Origin: Bacillus carboniphilus
GTDB taxonomy: Bacteria; Bacillota; Bacilli; Bacillales; JAIVKR01
Length of the DNA: 64,000 bases
Direction: 5' to 3'
Assembly: GCF_020524035.2 (NCBI RefSeq)
Contig: NZ_CP129013.1
Coordinates: 806,001 to 870,000, forward strand
The notes under the pieces are model-generated. The model ran no database searches and had not been told where the DNA came from. It saw nothing but the letters and a program-made list of their open reading frames with translations. This document shows, one piece after another, positions 18,436-28,800 of the stretch (positions are counted from its first letter, which is position 1; every line of letters begins with the position of its first letter). A program made the translations under genes and the position numbers.

Positions 18436-19485
18436 TTACCAATTAAAAATTTCCTCTAATATAGGATCAGTTTGGAGGAAATCGATAGCTTTTTTTTGAT
18501 ACTTTTCTTCATGTAAGTATGTATAGCGATTTGGTTTAATCGATGGAGCCATTTCAATGGCTGTTTTGTATTCTTTTTGATTTAGTTTTAATGTTTTTAC
18601 GTATTCAAAAAAGCCAGTTCTTGAAAAAACTTTATTCATTCGTTCTGCCCTATGTTCTTGAACATTTGCAATTATGTATGTTGCGATACCTACTTGAATT
18701 CCATGCATTTGTGGAGCAACTGATATTTTATCTAGCGCATGCGAGATTAAATGTTCTGAACCACTAATAGGAGCACTATTCCCACTTATCACCGTTGAAA
18801 CACCGCCCATCGTTAAAGAACTAACAAGCTCTTTTAATAATATAGGGTTTTTTATATCAGTCATGGGTGTACGAATAAAGCTGTTTACGGCTTTTTTACT
18901 AAGCATCGCTGAAAAAGCGTTGACTGTACTTACTCCGTGTATCTCTTCAAACTCCCAATCATATAAAGCAGTTATGTTCGACATTAAATCACCGATTCCT
19001 GCTAAAATAAACCTTTCAGGAGCAGTTTGAATAATTCCCAAATCAGCAATAATGCCATAAGGAACTTTCGCAGGAACTGTTGTTTTCTTCCCTCCTACTT
19101 TTAAAGAGCAGTTTCCACTAGCAAAACCATCATTAGAAGCCGAAGTGGGAACACTCATAAACGGGGTTCTTCTTGAAAACGCCATATATTTACCATAATC
19201 AATAATCGTTCCGCCACCCATAGATAGAATGACATCGTATGTATTTAATGAAAAAGTCAATTTAATTAAATCATCTATACTTAACTCATCATTTAACAAA
19301 AGAGTATTTAAAGAAATCGACTGAAAAGAGTGTTCAATTTTATTTTTATAATGGTCAAAGCAAAATTGGTCGAACAAAATTAAAGCGCTAGAGAAATGAT
19401 GCTTCAATAAAATGTTTTCTAATTCATAAATAATATCCCGTTTAATTTCTAAAACTGCGGGAATAGGAATATTTGTCACAGTCAT
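18436..19485 (-). CDS. egsA: sn-glycerol-1-phosphate dehydrogenase family protein (EgsA/AraM)
   Basis: The family reduces dihydroxyacetone phosphate to sn-glycerol-1-phosphate. The fold signature is visible: GGGTIIDYGKYMA for NAD binding near residue 90, SVPTSASNDGFAS (the G1P dehydrogenase form of the PTxxxxDG motif), the metal-ligand region GDLMSNITALYDW, and SGSEHLISHALD with a later HGIQVGI supplying His ligands. The length is normal (~350 aa). ATG 19485 is chosen because it forms an ATGA overlap with the upstream phosphatase stop and has AAGGGTGG 9 nt upstream. In B. subtilis the product feeds heptaprenylglyceryl phosphate synthesis. The tight coupling to a phosphatase is notable. Confidence 0.82.
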   Translation of the reverse strand: MTVTNIPIPAVLEIKRDIIYELENILLKHHFSSALILFDQFCFDHYKNKIEHSFQSISLNTLLLNDELSIDDLIKLTFSLNTYDVILSMGGGTIIDYGKYMAFSRRTPFMSVPTSASNDGFASGNCSLKVGGKKTTVPAKVPYGIIADLGIIQTAPERFILAGIGDLMSNITALYDWEFEEIHGVSTVNAFSAMLSKKAVNSFIRTPMTDIKNPILLKELVSSLTMGGVSTVISGNSAPISGSEHLISHALDKISVAPQMHGIQVGIATYIIANVQEHRAERMNKVFSRTGFFEYVKTLKLNQKEYKTAIEMAPSIKPNRYTYLHEEKYQKKAIDFLQTDPILEEIFNW

Positions 19486-20135
19486 ACGGATAACCACCCT
19501 TGTTTCTGCAAGTGGTCTTGGATATTTTCAAATGAACTGACAGGGACATAGTTAACTTCCTGTTCTTGTAAAATAGTTTGTAGCGCATCTTTCGCAAAAG
19601 TGACATCAGCTACTTTTGCGGGATGAGAATCCGGTTCACTATCACCCGCAAAAAACACTTGTTGATAGTCTTTTTTCAGCATTGAGATGACTTTAGATTT
19701 ATCAATCCCGTATCGAGGAGAGTAAAATTCATGGTTTTTATCAATCTTCATATGAATATTTTTAGCATCATAGTACCCTTCATTTGAAAATACTTTCACA
19801 TTTTCAAGATTGTATTTCTTTAATATATGGTGAATATAATAGTCCGTACCCGCACTTAAAATATAAAAGTCTCCACCATGTTTTTGCACCTCACGAACAA
19901 AAGCTGGAACCTTTTCATCTATAGGTATTTGCAAAATGTCCTCAATAATTTGTTCTTCTTCTTGACCAATCGAACGAAAAACAGTTGTTAAAAAGTCGAT
20001 ATCTTGCAATTTTCCATCCTTCCACTCGTGAAAAAGTTCTTTACCTTCAGGAAAATATTTTTCAATAACAACCCAATAAAAATCTTTTTTTGAAATTGTT
20101 CCATCAAAGTCCGAAACAAAAGCCCATTTTTTCAT
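19482..20135 (-). CDS. HAD-IB phosphatase (MtnX-like)
   Basis: The ~217-aa product starts KKWAFVSDFDGTISKKD (motif I with both Asp), then FYILSAGTDYYI (motif II Ser), a conserved Lys, and VFFAGDSEPDSHPA (motif IV Asp residues). It is closest to the MtnX/phosphoserine-phosphatase subgroup. ATG 20135 is preceded by GGAGGG. It overlaps the EgsA-type dehydrogenase by 4 bp (ATGA), so the two are co-translated. No methionine-salvage genes are present, so I infer a substrate linked to glycerol-1-phosphate or a related polyol phosphate. Confidence 0.8.
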   Translation of the reverse strand: MKKWAFVSDFDGTISKKDFYWVVIEKYFPEGKELFHEWKDGKLQDIDFLTTVFRSIGQEEEQIIEDILQIPIDEKVPAFVREVQKHGGDFYILSAGTDYYIHHILKKYNLENVKVFSNEGYYDAKNIHMKIDKNHEFYSPRYGIDKSKVISMLKKDYQQVFFAGDSEPDSHPAKVADVTFAKDALQTILQEQEVNYVPVSSFENIQDHLQKQGWLSV

Positions 20136-20324
20136 ATAGAAATCCCTCCGAATTCTTCTTTTTTGCAACTTTCCTTGTCGGATGTTACCCCTTCAGTATT
20201 GTATCATTTCCTAAACCCTCTACACTATGACAATACAGAGGAAAAGTTCTACTAATTTTTTCACAAATCTTCTGAAAGTAAGTTATCATTAACATATTCT
20301 ATTAATAATAAAAGAGGTGGAAAA

Positions 20325-20914
20325 GTGAAGGTTCTGATTATTTATGCACATCCAAATCACCAAAGTCTTAACTATACTTTTTTACAAAAAATTATCGAGG
20401 GGAGTAAGAATAATGAACATATTAAGGATATGAAAGTTTTAGATTTATATAAAGATGGCTTTGATCCAGTCCTTATTTTCAATGAAGAAAAACGAAGAAG
20501 AGACATGCATATAGATCCTGATTTGCAGAAATATAGAGAAATGATCTTATGGGCTGATAAGATGGTCTTTGTTTATCCGATTTGGTGGGGACGGCCTCCT
20601 GCTATTCTTTTAGGTTTTTTTGATCGTGTTTTTGCATCAAATTTTGCCTACAAGTTCAAAGGAGATAAAGGGCTAGCAGAAGGACTTTTAAAAGGAAAAT
20701 CGGCTGTTTTTGTTTCAACGATGAAGGGACCTTCCTTTTATTTAGCCCTATTCATTAATAATGCTCATAAAGCCTTAATGAAAAAAGCGATCATGAGTTA
20801 TGTCGGAGTAAAAAAGTTATTTTTTTCCAGTTTGGTAGTATGGAGAGCCCTAAAGGTAATCAGCAGAAAAAATTAAATAAAGTCTATGAGTACTTTAGAA
20901 CATTAAAATCTTAG
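20325..20914 (+). pseudogene. NAD(P)H:quinone oxidoreductase, flavodoxin-like fold, frameshifted near the 3' end
   Basis: The first ~168 residues are a normal NQO-type flavoprotein: LIIYAHPNHQSLN at the phosphate-binding loop, FVYPIWWGRPPAI and GFFDRVF. Near 20831-20833 one T appears to be missing. The next frame continues FGSMESPKGNQQKKLN and ends with TLKS at 20914, which is the expected C-terminus. The first frame instead stops at 20876. Start GTG 20325 lies behind AGAGGTGG. The enzyme would reduce quinones with two electrons using FMN or FAD. The lesion may be a sequencing error. Confidence 0.8.
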
Positions 20915-21054
20915 AGAAACTGTTTCAACTGTAAGTTTTATATGATTGAACATTCATTATCGGTTAATAACTGTTTATATTTCAATCTAAAATTACTGTC
21001 CGGATTTCCACTTTTGCCTCAAACATATTAGACACGCCTTTCATAAAATATATT

Positions 21055-21132
21055 AAATTCGATTTTATGCTCAATAGTGAATTCACGTTTGTATTTAATA
21101 AATACACGATGATTTTATTTTAAATCGAATTT
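21055..21132. repeat. Inverted repeat upstream of the DUF6143-like gene
   Basis: AAATTCGATTT (21055-21065) and AAATCGAATTT (21122-21132) are perfect inverted repeats. A smaller palindrome, GTATTTAATAAATAC, lies between them. They end about 30 bp before the next gene and could be regulatory. The 20915-21054 stretch before it shows nothing recognisable. Confidence 0.4.
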
Positions 21133-21164
21133 GAGTTAAAAAATGAATAGAAAGGAGGCTTGTC

Positions 21165-21677
21165 ATGTTAAAACCAGTTGTAAATGTGGAAAATACTTCT
21201 TTTCAAGCTTCGAAGGGAAAAATGTTTATTGGTACAACTGACACTTTAAAATTTGGACCTGACACTTCTGCATGGGCAAGACTTTATAATCCGATAGATT
21301 CTACTGTAAATTTATTTATAAACACGTATTTTATATCCAATTTATCTGAAGTAACTATTTTTAAAGAGACGTACCTTAATGCCCTTCCTCCAGGTGAGAG
21401 AATCGTCTCAAATAGCATATCGAACACAAATTTAGGATCAAGAAGGACTCCCCAAGGTATTATAGAATTTAATCCTTCTGTTATAGGAGAACCTAGTGGG
21501 GGCGTAAAAGTCACTACTTCACCCGTAACTTCTTTAGGAAGATTAGCAGTAGGTGAACTCATGGGGCAGCTTATTATTGTTCCTGGAACATCGTTTCTCG
21601 TATTTTTTAAAAGTGAATCTATGGCAGAAGCAACATTTGATATTATATGGTTTGAGAGTAAAGAGATTATTTGTTAA
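21165..21677 (+). CDS. Conserved hypothetical protein (DUF6143-like)
   Basis: The 170-aa product has no signal peptide or membrane segment. It is rich in beta-prone stretches: ARLYNPIDSTVNLFINTYFI, PPGERIVSNSI and a hydrophobic LIIVPGTSFLVFF. The PG-rich turns and sandwich-like pattern resemble DUF6143-type proteins of spore-forming Firmicutes, but I recognise this only loosely. GGAGG precedes ATG 21165. A degraded relative may exist at 25384-25560 on the other strand. Confidence 0.55.
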   Translation: MLKPVVNVENTSFQASKGKMFIGTTDTLKFGPDTSAWARLYNPIDSTVNLFINTYFISNLSEVTIFKETYLNALPPGERIVSNSISNTNLGSRRTPQGIIEFNPSVIGEPSGGVKVTTSPVTSLGRLAVGELMGQLIIVPGTSFLVFFKSESMAEATFDIIWFESKEIIC

Positions 21678-21765
21678 ATAAAGTCCAACTCAAATAGTTA
21701 GTAGGGTTGATTTATTAAAGGGACTAGTCCAAAAGTTTTTTTAAAAAACGGATCTTGTTATAATC

Positions 21766-21803
21766 AAAAGCCAAGAGTGATATGAAATTAACTCTCGGCT
21801 TTT
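21766..21803. terminator. Bidirectional terminator
   Basis: AAAAGCCAAGAGT (21766-21778) pairs with ACTCTCGGCTTTT (21791-21803) between convergent genes. Confidence 0.75.
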
Positions 21804-21856
21804 AGTTTTAAGTAATTTTTTATTCAAATTGACTTTCTAGACAGAGGCTATCTTGT

Positions 21857-23323
21857 TTATTCGTACATTTTTCCTTCTGAATCAATATAGTATGTTTTAA
21901 AGACAGAGCGTTGAAAGGGATTTCCCTTATCTGTCTGACCTTCAATATCCAGTTCGATGTAATACATGCCTTCACCTTGATTTACGATAGGGACTTCATT
22001 TTTTTCTGAAACTGTTTGATTAACGATTATAGATGACAATCGTTGATTTTGAGAGCAGTGGTCAATACATAATTTGCAAAATTGAGAACTTATCGGAATT
22101 GAACAATTGAAACAAAAGGTTGATTGTTTTTTATTAATCCTAAATGTTAAATCACTTAAGAAAAATACGTGCATAAAAAAACCTTCTTGTAAGCTTTGAA
22201 ATGCTTTTACTTGCCACATGCCGGTTTCAGGGTGATTAATAGATATGAAGAAATTGAAAGAATTTGTGAAGAAAGATTGTTCATTTTTTGATACGGAAAA
22301 GTGGCTGAAAATGTGCCCTGATGGACTAATGAGAGATAATGTTGTGCTTTCCTTACTTCCAATCCAATTTAAATGGAATTTTCTAGTTGTATCATCAATA
22401 TAAAATGTTTCCACATGTTGGTTTTGAAACATACCTCCACGAAATAAAACAGATTTCTTCTCTTGTATCATTGGATTTGGTATGATGTTTTTCGGTTTTC
22501 TATCATTAAAATAAGATGATAATTCCTCGAAAACCTTTTCTCCCTGCTTTATAGAATAGTGGTCCCAATTGCCAACTGCTACTTGTGTTGCATAAGGAAG
22601 TTGAGAACTTTTGACTGTCACAGCTCCATCATTTTCTCCATATTGACTCAAATACAACCCTCCCCAAAAAAGCTTACTCGTCATTTTTCCACGGTCATTT
22701 CCTATTAGGGTAAAATAATCATTTTTTTTAATTATTTCTTTTTTATCAGTTAAGTGACGAAAATAACGCATGTAGCTAGTTTGAAGGCAATAGGTCGCCT
22801 CATTCTTCATTCCAACAAGGTTAGCTAACCATTGTGCCCATTTACTATAAGCAAGATCAGCAAGCTCAGAACCATAGTTAGGGGTGGCTAACATAAATAC
22901 GCTTTTTACATAAGGAGATGAATCAAAGTGCACAAGCGCTGCCTGAGCATCAATTCCCCCTTTACTATGCCCAATAACAATTAGTTCTTTTTCAAAAAAA
23001 TTATAGATTTGTTTTAAAGAATTTGCTAGCTCTTCACCGTTAACCCACATATTTTTTTTAGGATAAAGTTGCACATAAGCGGATAGGTAGCCTTTTTTCC
23101 ATACAAGTTCGTCCATTTCATTATTAGTTATCCAATCTTCTGCGTCTCCTTCAAGCCCATGAACAAAAACCAAAGGGTAGTGCTCTATTAATTCCTCCTT
23201 GGGAAATTTCCCTTGAAACCAATTATGTTTGTTATTTCTACGATTGATCGATTGTTTTTGCTTGATATATAAATATAAGGCGGAAGTAGAAATGAGCAAT
23301 AATACAAACATTAAGAGTTTCAT
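21857..23323 (-). CDS. Membrane-anchored lipase-like alpha/beta hydrolase
   Basis: The 488-aa product starts with one hydrophobic anchor (MKLLMFVLLLISTSALYLYI). A lipase fold follows: YPLVFVHGLEGDAEDW near residue 50 (oxyanion region), nucleophile elbow GHSKGG near residue 118, and NDGAVTVKSSQLPYA with a later His (NWDHYS) consistent with Asp and His of the triad. The C-terminal ~200 residues hold beta-rich sequence and a small Cys cluster, CFNCSIPISSQFCKLC, that could bind zinc. The arrangement resembles LipA/class 2 lipases with an added domain. AAGGAGTG precedes ATG 23323. Confidence 0.78.
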   Translation of the reverse strand: MKLLMFVLLLISTSALYLYIKQKQSINRRNNKHNWFQGKFPKEELIEHYPLVFVHGLEGDAEDWITNNEMDELVWKKGYLSAYVQLYPKKNMWVNGEELANSLKQIYNFFEKELIVIGHSKGGIDAQAALVHFDSSPYVKSVFMLATPNYGSELADLAYSKWAQWLANLVGMKNEATYCLQTSYMRYFRHLTDKKEIIKKNDYFTLIGNDRGKMTSKLFWGGLYLSQYGENDGAVTVKSSQLPYATQVAVGNWDHYSIKQGEKVFEELSSYFNDRKPKNIIPNPMIQEKKSVLFRGGMFQNQHVETFYIDDTTRKFHLNWIGSKESTTLSLISPSGHIFSHFSVSKNEQSFFTNSFNFFISINHPETGMWQVKAFQSLQEGFFMHVFFLSDLTFRINKKQSTFCFNCSIPISSQFCKLCIDHCSQNQRLSSIIVNQTVSEKNEVPIVNQGEGMYYIELDIEGQTDKGNPFQRSVFKTYYIDSEGKMYE

Positions 23324-23379
23324 ACGACACTCCTTTTTGAGTAATTATACTAAAAAACATGTGATGTTGACAAAATCAT

Positions 23380-23423
23380 AAAAACGAATATTTTTTATAA
23401 TAAATTAAATAATGTTCGTTTTT
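23380..23423. promoter_or_regulatory. Inverted-repeat operator candidate (PurBox-like) upstream of the FAD dehydrogenase
   Basis: AAAAACGAA (23380-23388) and TTCGTTTTT (23415-23423) are perfect inverted repeats 26 nt apart, ending just before a good -35 box. The CGAAC-like arms and their spacing recall the paired PurBoxes of Bacillus PurR. The first arm is not a full match (CGAATA), so the assignment is tentative. Confidence 0.35.
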
Positions 23424-23427
23424 TTAT

Positions 23428-23456
23428 TTGACAAACTCACAAACTCTTGTTATATT
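23428..23456 (+). promoter_or_regulatory. Sigma-A promoter of the FAD dehydrogenase gene
   Basis: TTGACA (23428-23433) and TATATT (23451-23456) are separated by exactly 17 bp. The start codon is at 23511. Confidence 0.7.
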
Positions 23457-23510
23457 TACCATTGAGTTTCATAAAAGGCGTATTATTAAGTGCTCTCTAG
23501 GGGGATTATT

Positions 23511-24977
23511 ATGAACAATCACTATGATGTCATTATTGTTGGTGCTGGACCAGCAGGAATTTTTACCTGCTATGAAATAACAAAAAAATCACCACATTTA
23601 AAGGTGTTATTAATTGATAAAGGCCATGATTTATATAAAAGAAATTGTCCCATATTACAAAGGAAGATTGAAAAGTGTCCGCCTCCTGTAGGGAAAAAGA
23701 ACTTTTCAGGCTGTCTGCCGGCCTGTTCAATTACAAATGGTTTTGGAGGTGCTGGAGCCTATTCAGACGGAAAATTTAATATAACAAGTGAATTTGGTGG
23801 CTGGATGACCGATTACTTACCAGCGAGCGAAGTAGTAGAACTCATTAAATATGCCGATCAAATTAATCTTGATCATGGTGCAACAACTTCAATAACTGAT
23901 CCGTTAACAGATGAAGTAAAAGAAATTGAACGACGGGGATACGCAGTTGGATTGAAATTGTTAAGAGCGCAAGTGAGGCATCTAGGAACTGAACAAAACT
24001 TGCAAATCCTACAATCAATCTATGAATTTTTGAAAGAAAAAATCACTATGATGTTCAAAACAGAAGTGAGAAATCTGATTGTCGAAAGAACAACTAGTGG
24101 ACAGGTCGCAAAAGGAGTCATAGTAAAAGAAGATGAGGTTATTTATGCAGATAAGGTTGTGATCGCTCCTGGCCGTGATGGCTCCAAGTGGTTGTCTGAT
24201 CTACTCAAAAAACAAAAACTTTCCTTATTGAATAATCAAGTAGATATTGGAGTAAGAGTCGAAACCTCTGATATTGTTATGGAGGAAATTAACAAACACC
24301 TTTATGAAGGGAAATTTGTTTTTAACACATCTGTAGGGACAAAGGTGCGAACTTTTTGTAGTAACCCTTCTGGACATGTAGTGGTTGAAAATCATTCAGG
24401 GATAATGTTAGCGAATGGTCATGCCTATAAAGATCCAAAGTTAGGAAGCGAAAACACAAACTTTGCCTTATTGGTTTCACACCAATTCTCTGACCCATTT
24501 GATTCACTAAATGAATATGCACATGAAGTATCAAAGCTAGCGAATCACCTATCTAACGGAGGTTTAATCGTTCAGAAGTATGGAGACATTTTGAAAGGTC
24601 GCCGCTCAACAATTAAACGTATAAAAGAAGGATTTATTGAGCCGACATTAAAGGAAGCTGTTCCGGGAGATCTCGGATTAGTTCTTCCTTATAATACGAT
24701 GAAAAGTTTAATTGAAATGACAGAAGCACTCAATCATGTTTCACCTGGTCTTGCAAGTGAACATACCTTATTTTATGGAGTCGAAGCGAAGTTTTATTCA
24801 GCTAGACCAAAGTTAAACGAGCACTTTGAGAGTGAAATAACTGGATTGTATGCAGCGGGAGACGGAGCAGGAATCACAAGAGGATTAGCTCAAGCAAGTG
24901 CATGTGGAGTTTTGGTGGGAAGGGATATAGTTGAAAAACTATCAGAAAAACGAACCAAAATAGAAGTTTTATCCTAA
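23511..24977 (+). CDS. NAD(P)/FAD-dependent dehydrogenase (COG2509 type)
   Basis: The ~488-aa flavoprotein begins NNHYDVIIVGAGPAGIFTCYE (Rossmann FAD motif). A cysteine-rich stretch (KRNCPILQRKIEKCPPP and SGCLPACSITNGFGGAGAYSDGKFN) follows near residue 50. The C-terminus has GLYAAGDGAGITRGLAQA, the second FAD motif. This combination is the signature of the large, uncharacterised COG2509 dehydrogenases. The reaction is unknown. ATG 23511 follows AGGGGG; a clear sigma-A promoter lies upstream. Confidence 0.85.
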   Translation: MNNHYDVIIVGAGPAGIFTCYEITKKSPHLKVLLIDKGHDLYKRNCPILQRKIEKCPPPVGKKNFSGCLPACSITNGFGGAGAYSDGKFNITSEFGGWMTDYLPASEVVELIKYADQINLDHGATTSITDPLTDEVKEIERRGYAVGLKLLRAQVRHLGTEQNLQILQSIYEFLKEKITMMFKTEVRNLIVERTTSGQVAKGVIVKEDEVIYADKVVIAPGRDGSKWLSDLLKKQKLSLLNNQVDIGVRVETSDIVMEEINKHLYEGKFVFNTSVGTKVRTFCSNPSGHVVVENHSGIMLANGHAYKDPKLGSENTNFALLVSHQFSDPFDSLNEYAHEVSKLANHLSNGGLIVQKYGDILKGRRSTIKRIKEGFIEPTLKEAVPGDLGLVLPYNTMKSLIEMTEALNHVSPGLASEHTLFYGVEAKFYSARPKLNEHFESEITGLYAAGDGAGITRGLAQASACGVLVGRDIVEKLSEKRTKIEVLS

Positions 24978-24985
24978 TTTTTGAA

Positions 24986-25018
24986 AGGTCATCTGTTACT
25001 TAGCCAGATGACCTATTT
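24986..25018 (+). terminator. Terminator after the FAD dehydrogenase
   Basis: AGGTCATCT pairs perfectly with AGATGACCT around an 11-nt loop, followed by ATTTT. Confidence 0.65.
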
Positions 25019-25020
25019 TG

Positions 25021-25290
25021 CAGAGTTAGAAAGTATAAAAATCTGTCCTTATTTGGATGGTGCTTTTATTTTTGTCTAGCGTCCAGCGACGGGTAGCGCT
25101 TTCGACGCACAGGAGGTGCTAGCGCAGGTGTTAGCTCTCGCGACGTGGCTGTACTTAGCCTACGTTCCATAGAGCACACCGCCTCGTTCTTGTCTAGTTC
25201 TATCGCCTAGCCACTCGAGGTCATAAGATAAGATTTCATGAATGGTAATGCTAGCTTATGCTTGTCGTGGATGATCAAGGCGATGACACT
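25021..25290. repeat. Dispersed Bacillaceae-type intergenic repeat, copy 1
   Basis: The first ~60 bp (AGAAAGTATAAAAATCTG..., GGATGGTGCTTTTATT..., TTGTCTAGC) recurs in inverted orientation at about 57516-57573 with one or two mismatches. The block TCGACGCACAGG with GTGCTAGC is also shared. From about 25200, CGCCTAGCCACTCGAGG...CTTATG...TCGTGG...CAAGGCGA can fold into a long imperfect hairpin, like the GC-rich intergenic repeats common in Bacillus relatives. No coding potential is seen. Confidence 0.7.
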
Positions 25291-25383
25291 TTTCTACTTC
25301 TCGGCTCTTTTTCCCCTACTTTTTGAACACGCACTAAAACTAAGATTTTCTTGACTCAACTACTCTATAGCCATTTAGTGAGA

Positions 25384-25560
25384 TTAAATATACCTGTTTT
25401 CCCATCCACTAGTTTGAATACTAATAGAAACCTCAAGAGGTAAGTTAGCTTTAGTGGGGACAAATACAGTATTATTATAAATTGGTAAATAATTCCCTCC
25501 TCCATTAAATCCTCAAAAAGAACTGGTAGAGCTCCCTAATTCAGAACTAACTCCATTAAC
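25384..25560 (-). pseudogene. Coding remnant, unknown beta-rich protein
   Basis: Read on the minus strand, a frame with one stop gives NGVSSELGSSTSSF then GFNGGGNYLPIYNNTVFVP and LEVSISIQTSGWENRYI before a stop at 25384. No start or ribosome site is visible. It may be the tail of a beta-sandwich protein. Assignment is weak. Confidence 0.3.
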
Positions 25561-25732
25561 GATTGATTGATAATCCTTTAGAAAATAAGTCTTTTATTTT
25601 TTAAATAATCATTCTAAATGGAAAAGAGCCATATTTACAAATCGAAAAAATTGGAATAAGATTGTTATGGTATAGAAATTAAAGGTAATATTCTTACCTT
25701 TTCTATACAATAAAATAAAGGAGGAGATTCAT

Positions 25733-25789
25733 ATGATTATAAAAAATGGACAGAAAATGACGAAAGAGGATAGACGAGACAAGGACTAG
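25733..25789 (+). CDS. Possible 18-codon leader peptide before the GNAT gene
   Basis: ATG 25733 lies behind a strong GGAGGAG and opens a frame MIIKNGQKMTKEDRRDKD that stops 32 bp before the 1009-aa GNAT gene. The strong ribosome site is the only support. It could be a leader, a remnant or chance. Confidence 0.25.
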   Translation: MIIKNGQKMTKEDRRDKD

Positions 25790-25821
25790 ATATAGACAAA
25801 AAATAAGGGGATAGAATAATC

Positions 25822-28800
25822 ATGGAAAAAATCTTGAAACCAATTAAAATTGTAGAATATAGCGAAAACTTAGCGGATGCAGTTGCGGATATGTGGAATA
25901 ACAGTAACGAAGGGTGGGGAGGTTCAACTAACCAAACCACTGCTGAAGAAGTAAGAATAGCAGAAGCAAACTCTAGTAATTTAAAACTTTTTTTAGCGTT
26001 AGAAGAAGATAAGGTCGTAGGTTATTGTTCTCTGTCTGAATACCGTGAAGATAGTGGGTCATTATACATTCCATTATTAAATGTCAGACCCGATTATCAC
26101 GGTAGAAAGATCGGGAAAATGTTAGTGTTACATGCGGTAAATGAGACAATTCAAAGAGGATGGCCGCGTGTAGACCTGTACACATGGCCAGGAAATACAA
26201 AAGCAGTCCCTTTGTATAAAAGGTGCGGGTTCTTTTGGGAAGATCGAGACGATACGACCCACTTAATGAATTTTATTCCGTCTGTCATGCAGACAGAAGT
26301 CGTGCAACCATATTTTAATAAGGTAGATTGGTATAATGCTAGTCAAAGAGAGATCCAAGTTGTGCCAGATGGACTCGAAGAAGGTAGTTACACGTATTTT
26401 GAATATCGCTGGTTTGATGAAAGTGCAGGCAGTTTACGAATGCAATTTGAGAAGTCAGGAAGAGGCTTGCGATTGATTGAAACAGATGATTACATAATAG
26501 AGGCGAAAATTGCTAACTTCGAACTTATATGTAATGGGAAGTATGCTGTTCAGTTTCACATTAAAAATAAATCAACACAGCCACTCTCTTTTAAATTAAA
26601 AGGAAAAGACGTTGATAACATCCACTTTCCAATAAATGAAAATATTATGATTGAAGATGAAAAATTAATTGAACGAAGTTTTCAACTAAGAGTCTTTGTT
26701 GAAGAGCAAAGTCCTTGGCGCACACATCCGAGCGTTCAAACTGACATTTGGATTAATGGCATGAAAGCAACCTTTGGAGTTGGGATAAAACCCATTTTGC
26801 CATCTGCAATTAAAGCAAAAGCTTCAGCTTCCTATATAGGAGAAGAAACTGAATTTTATTTAGATATCGAAAACCAATCACATAAAAATCAAACGTTTTC
26901 GTTCACTTTACCTACTTCCGATGTCGTGCAAATTCACGAACCATCCATTTCAATCCAATTAGCTGGTAAAGAGAGAACATCCCTCCCTATTAGCATGACG
27001 TTAACTCAGTATGGGTTTTACTCTCCTGAACTAAGCATCGATGTTGTCGATCAGGAAGGGAACTCACAAACATTCAATAAAAAAATTGGGATTGGATTTC
27101 CTGGAATTGGCGGTCAGTTTTTTGGTGAATGTGATGAATATTGGCATATGTATAATGGTCTAAATCATGCAGTATATCGAAAATTTAATAATGAATTCAT
27201 TGTTGGGAGAAAAGTATCGAACAACCATCCAACAAGAATAATGTCTCCTAAATTAGGAAAACCGTATTCTGATGAATTTTCAAAGGCAAAGCCTGTACAA
27301 GTAGAAACGATCATAAAAGGGAGTACCACAATTCTTAAGGTCCACCTTTTATCACTTAAATATTTGAATATTTTATTAACTCAAGTATTCAAGCTCTATG
27401 CGGAAGGATTTGTAGAAAGCTATTTCGAAGTCAAAAACAAAGGAAAAGAAAACATAAACGACCTATTCGTACAGCAACCAGTTTTCCATAAATTAGATCA
27501 GACAATTCTTTCATATAATAATGAGATTGTTCAGCAAGATCAGTCCCAAAGTTGGTATGACGAGTGGATAACGGAAAAAGTGACAGAAAATTGGTTATTC
27601 TCTCAAAGTGCTCCTTATCCTGTCGGCTTTTGTTGGGCAAAAGACACAAAGATGCAGTTTAATAATTGGTATTTTTATTTTGAGCATAACATAGAGGAGT
27701 TGGATGGGGAAGAAATATTAAAAACATCCCCTTTCTTTATGACCCTTGGAGCTATGCAAACGTGGCAAGAGCTACGTCAATTTGCCTTGAAGCAGGAAAA
27801 GGATGATGTAAGCTCAGCCGTGTTCGAAGTTTTATGTAATAATGGGAACCCAGTAATTGCAGGAGAAAAATGGACAGTTGAAGCGATCCAAAAGAAAAGT
27901 ATCACTTCAGAGCGAAAGCTAGAAGTATTATTAGAAGGAAAGGAATGGTATGGAAATGATAAGCTCACCATCCCGATTGAAAAGCAAGGTCAACTCATCT
28001 TCCCTTTAATTTCCGGACGTGAAAATCATAATCACTTTAAAAAACAAGAGATGTTGATGAAACCAAGGAATGATTCTGTATCTATTCATAAAGATGCTGT
28101 TTATACGGTTAGTAACGGGACAATGGTACTCAAAGCATCTAATGAATTTTACCCATGTTTATTTTCGCTGAAAAAAGATGGGGTAGAATGGTTTGACCAT
28201 TCCTTTCCATTGTTAACCGCAAAAGCATGGTGGAATCCTTGGTCAGGTGGATTATTTAGTTCATTTTCAGATATTAGTTTTCGTTCTTTACAGAAAGAGT
28301 CATCTAGAATGTCAGAGGCAAAAGTAAAAGATTCATGGGGAAATGTTTGGTCGGGCATTAAAATGACCACTTCATTTGAAAAGAATGAACACTATAAAGG
28401 GTTAATGGTTGATCAATATTTCCTTTTATTAAGCGGTGTTCCTGTCCTCGCTCACATGAGTAGAATTCACCAACATACAGGTCGTTTTCTTCAAAAGAAT
28501 TGGGGATCGTTTTTATCATTAAAACCTTGTAAAAAATTAGATGACTGTTACTTAGAGCATGATGATAAGGTAATATATGCGGGTAATACTGAAATTGAGA
28601 CAAAAATAAGTAAACGGCATGTTTTTTCCTGTAATAATGTAAATGATGCACTAACTGTTATTGGGCGTCATGAAGAACATCATGCCTATTTAAACAAAGA
28701 GATTATGGCGCAATGGATGGATCAAGAAATAAAGATGAAAGATGGGGACTGTATTATGACAAAACCGCTATTTCTTGTAATATCCGATCAAAATTTATTG

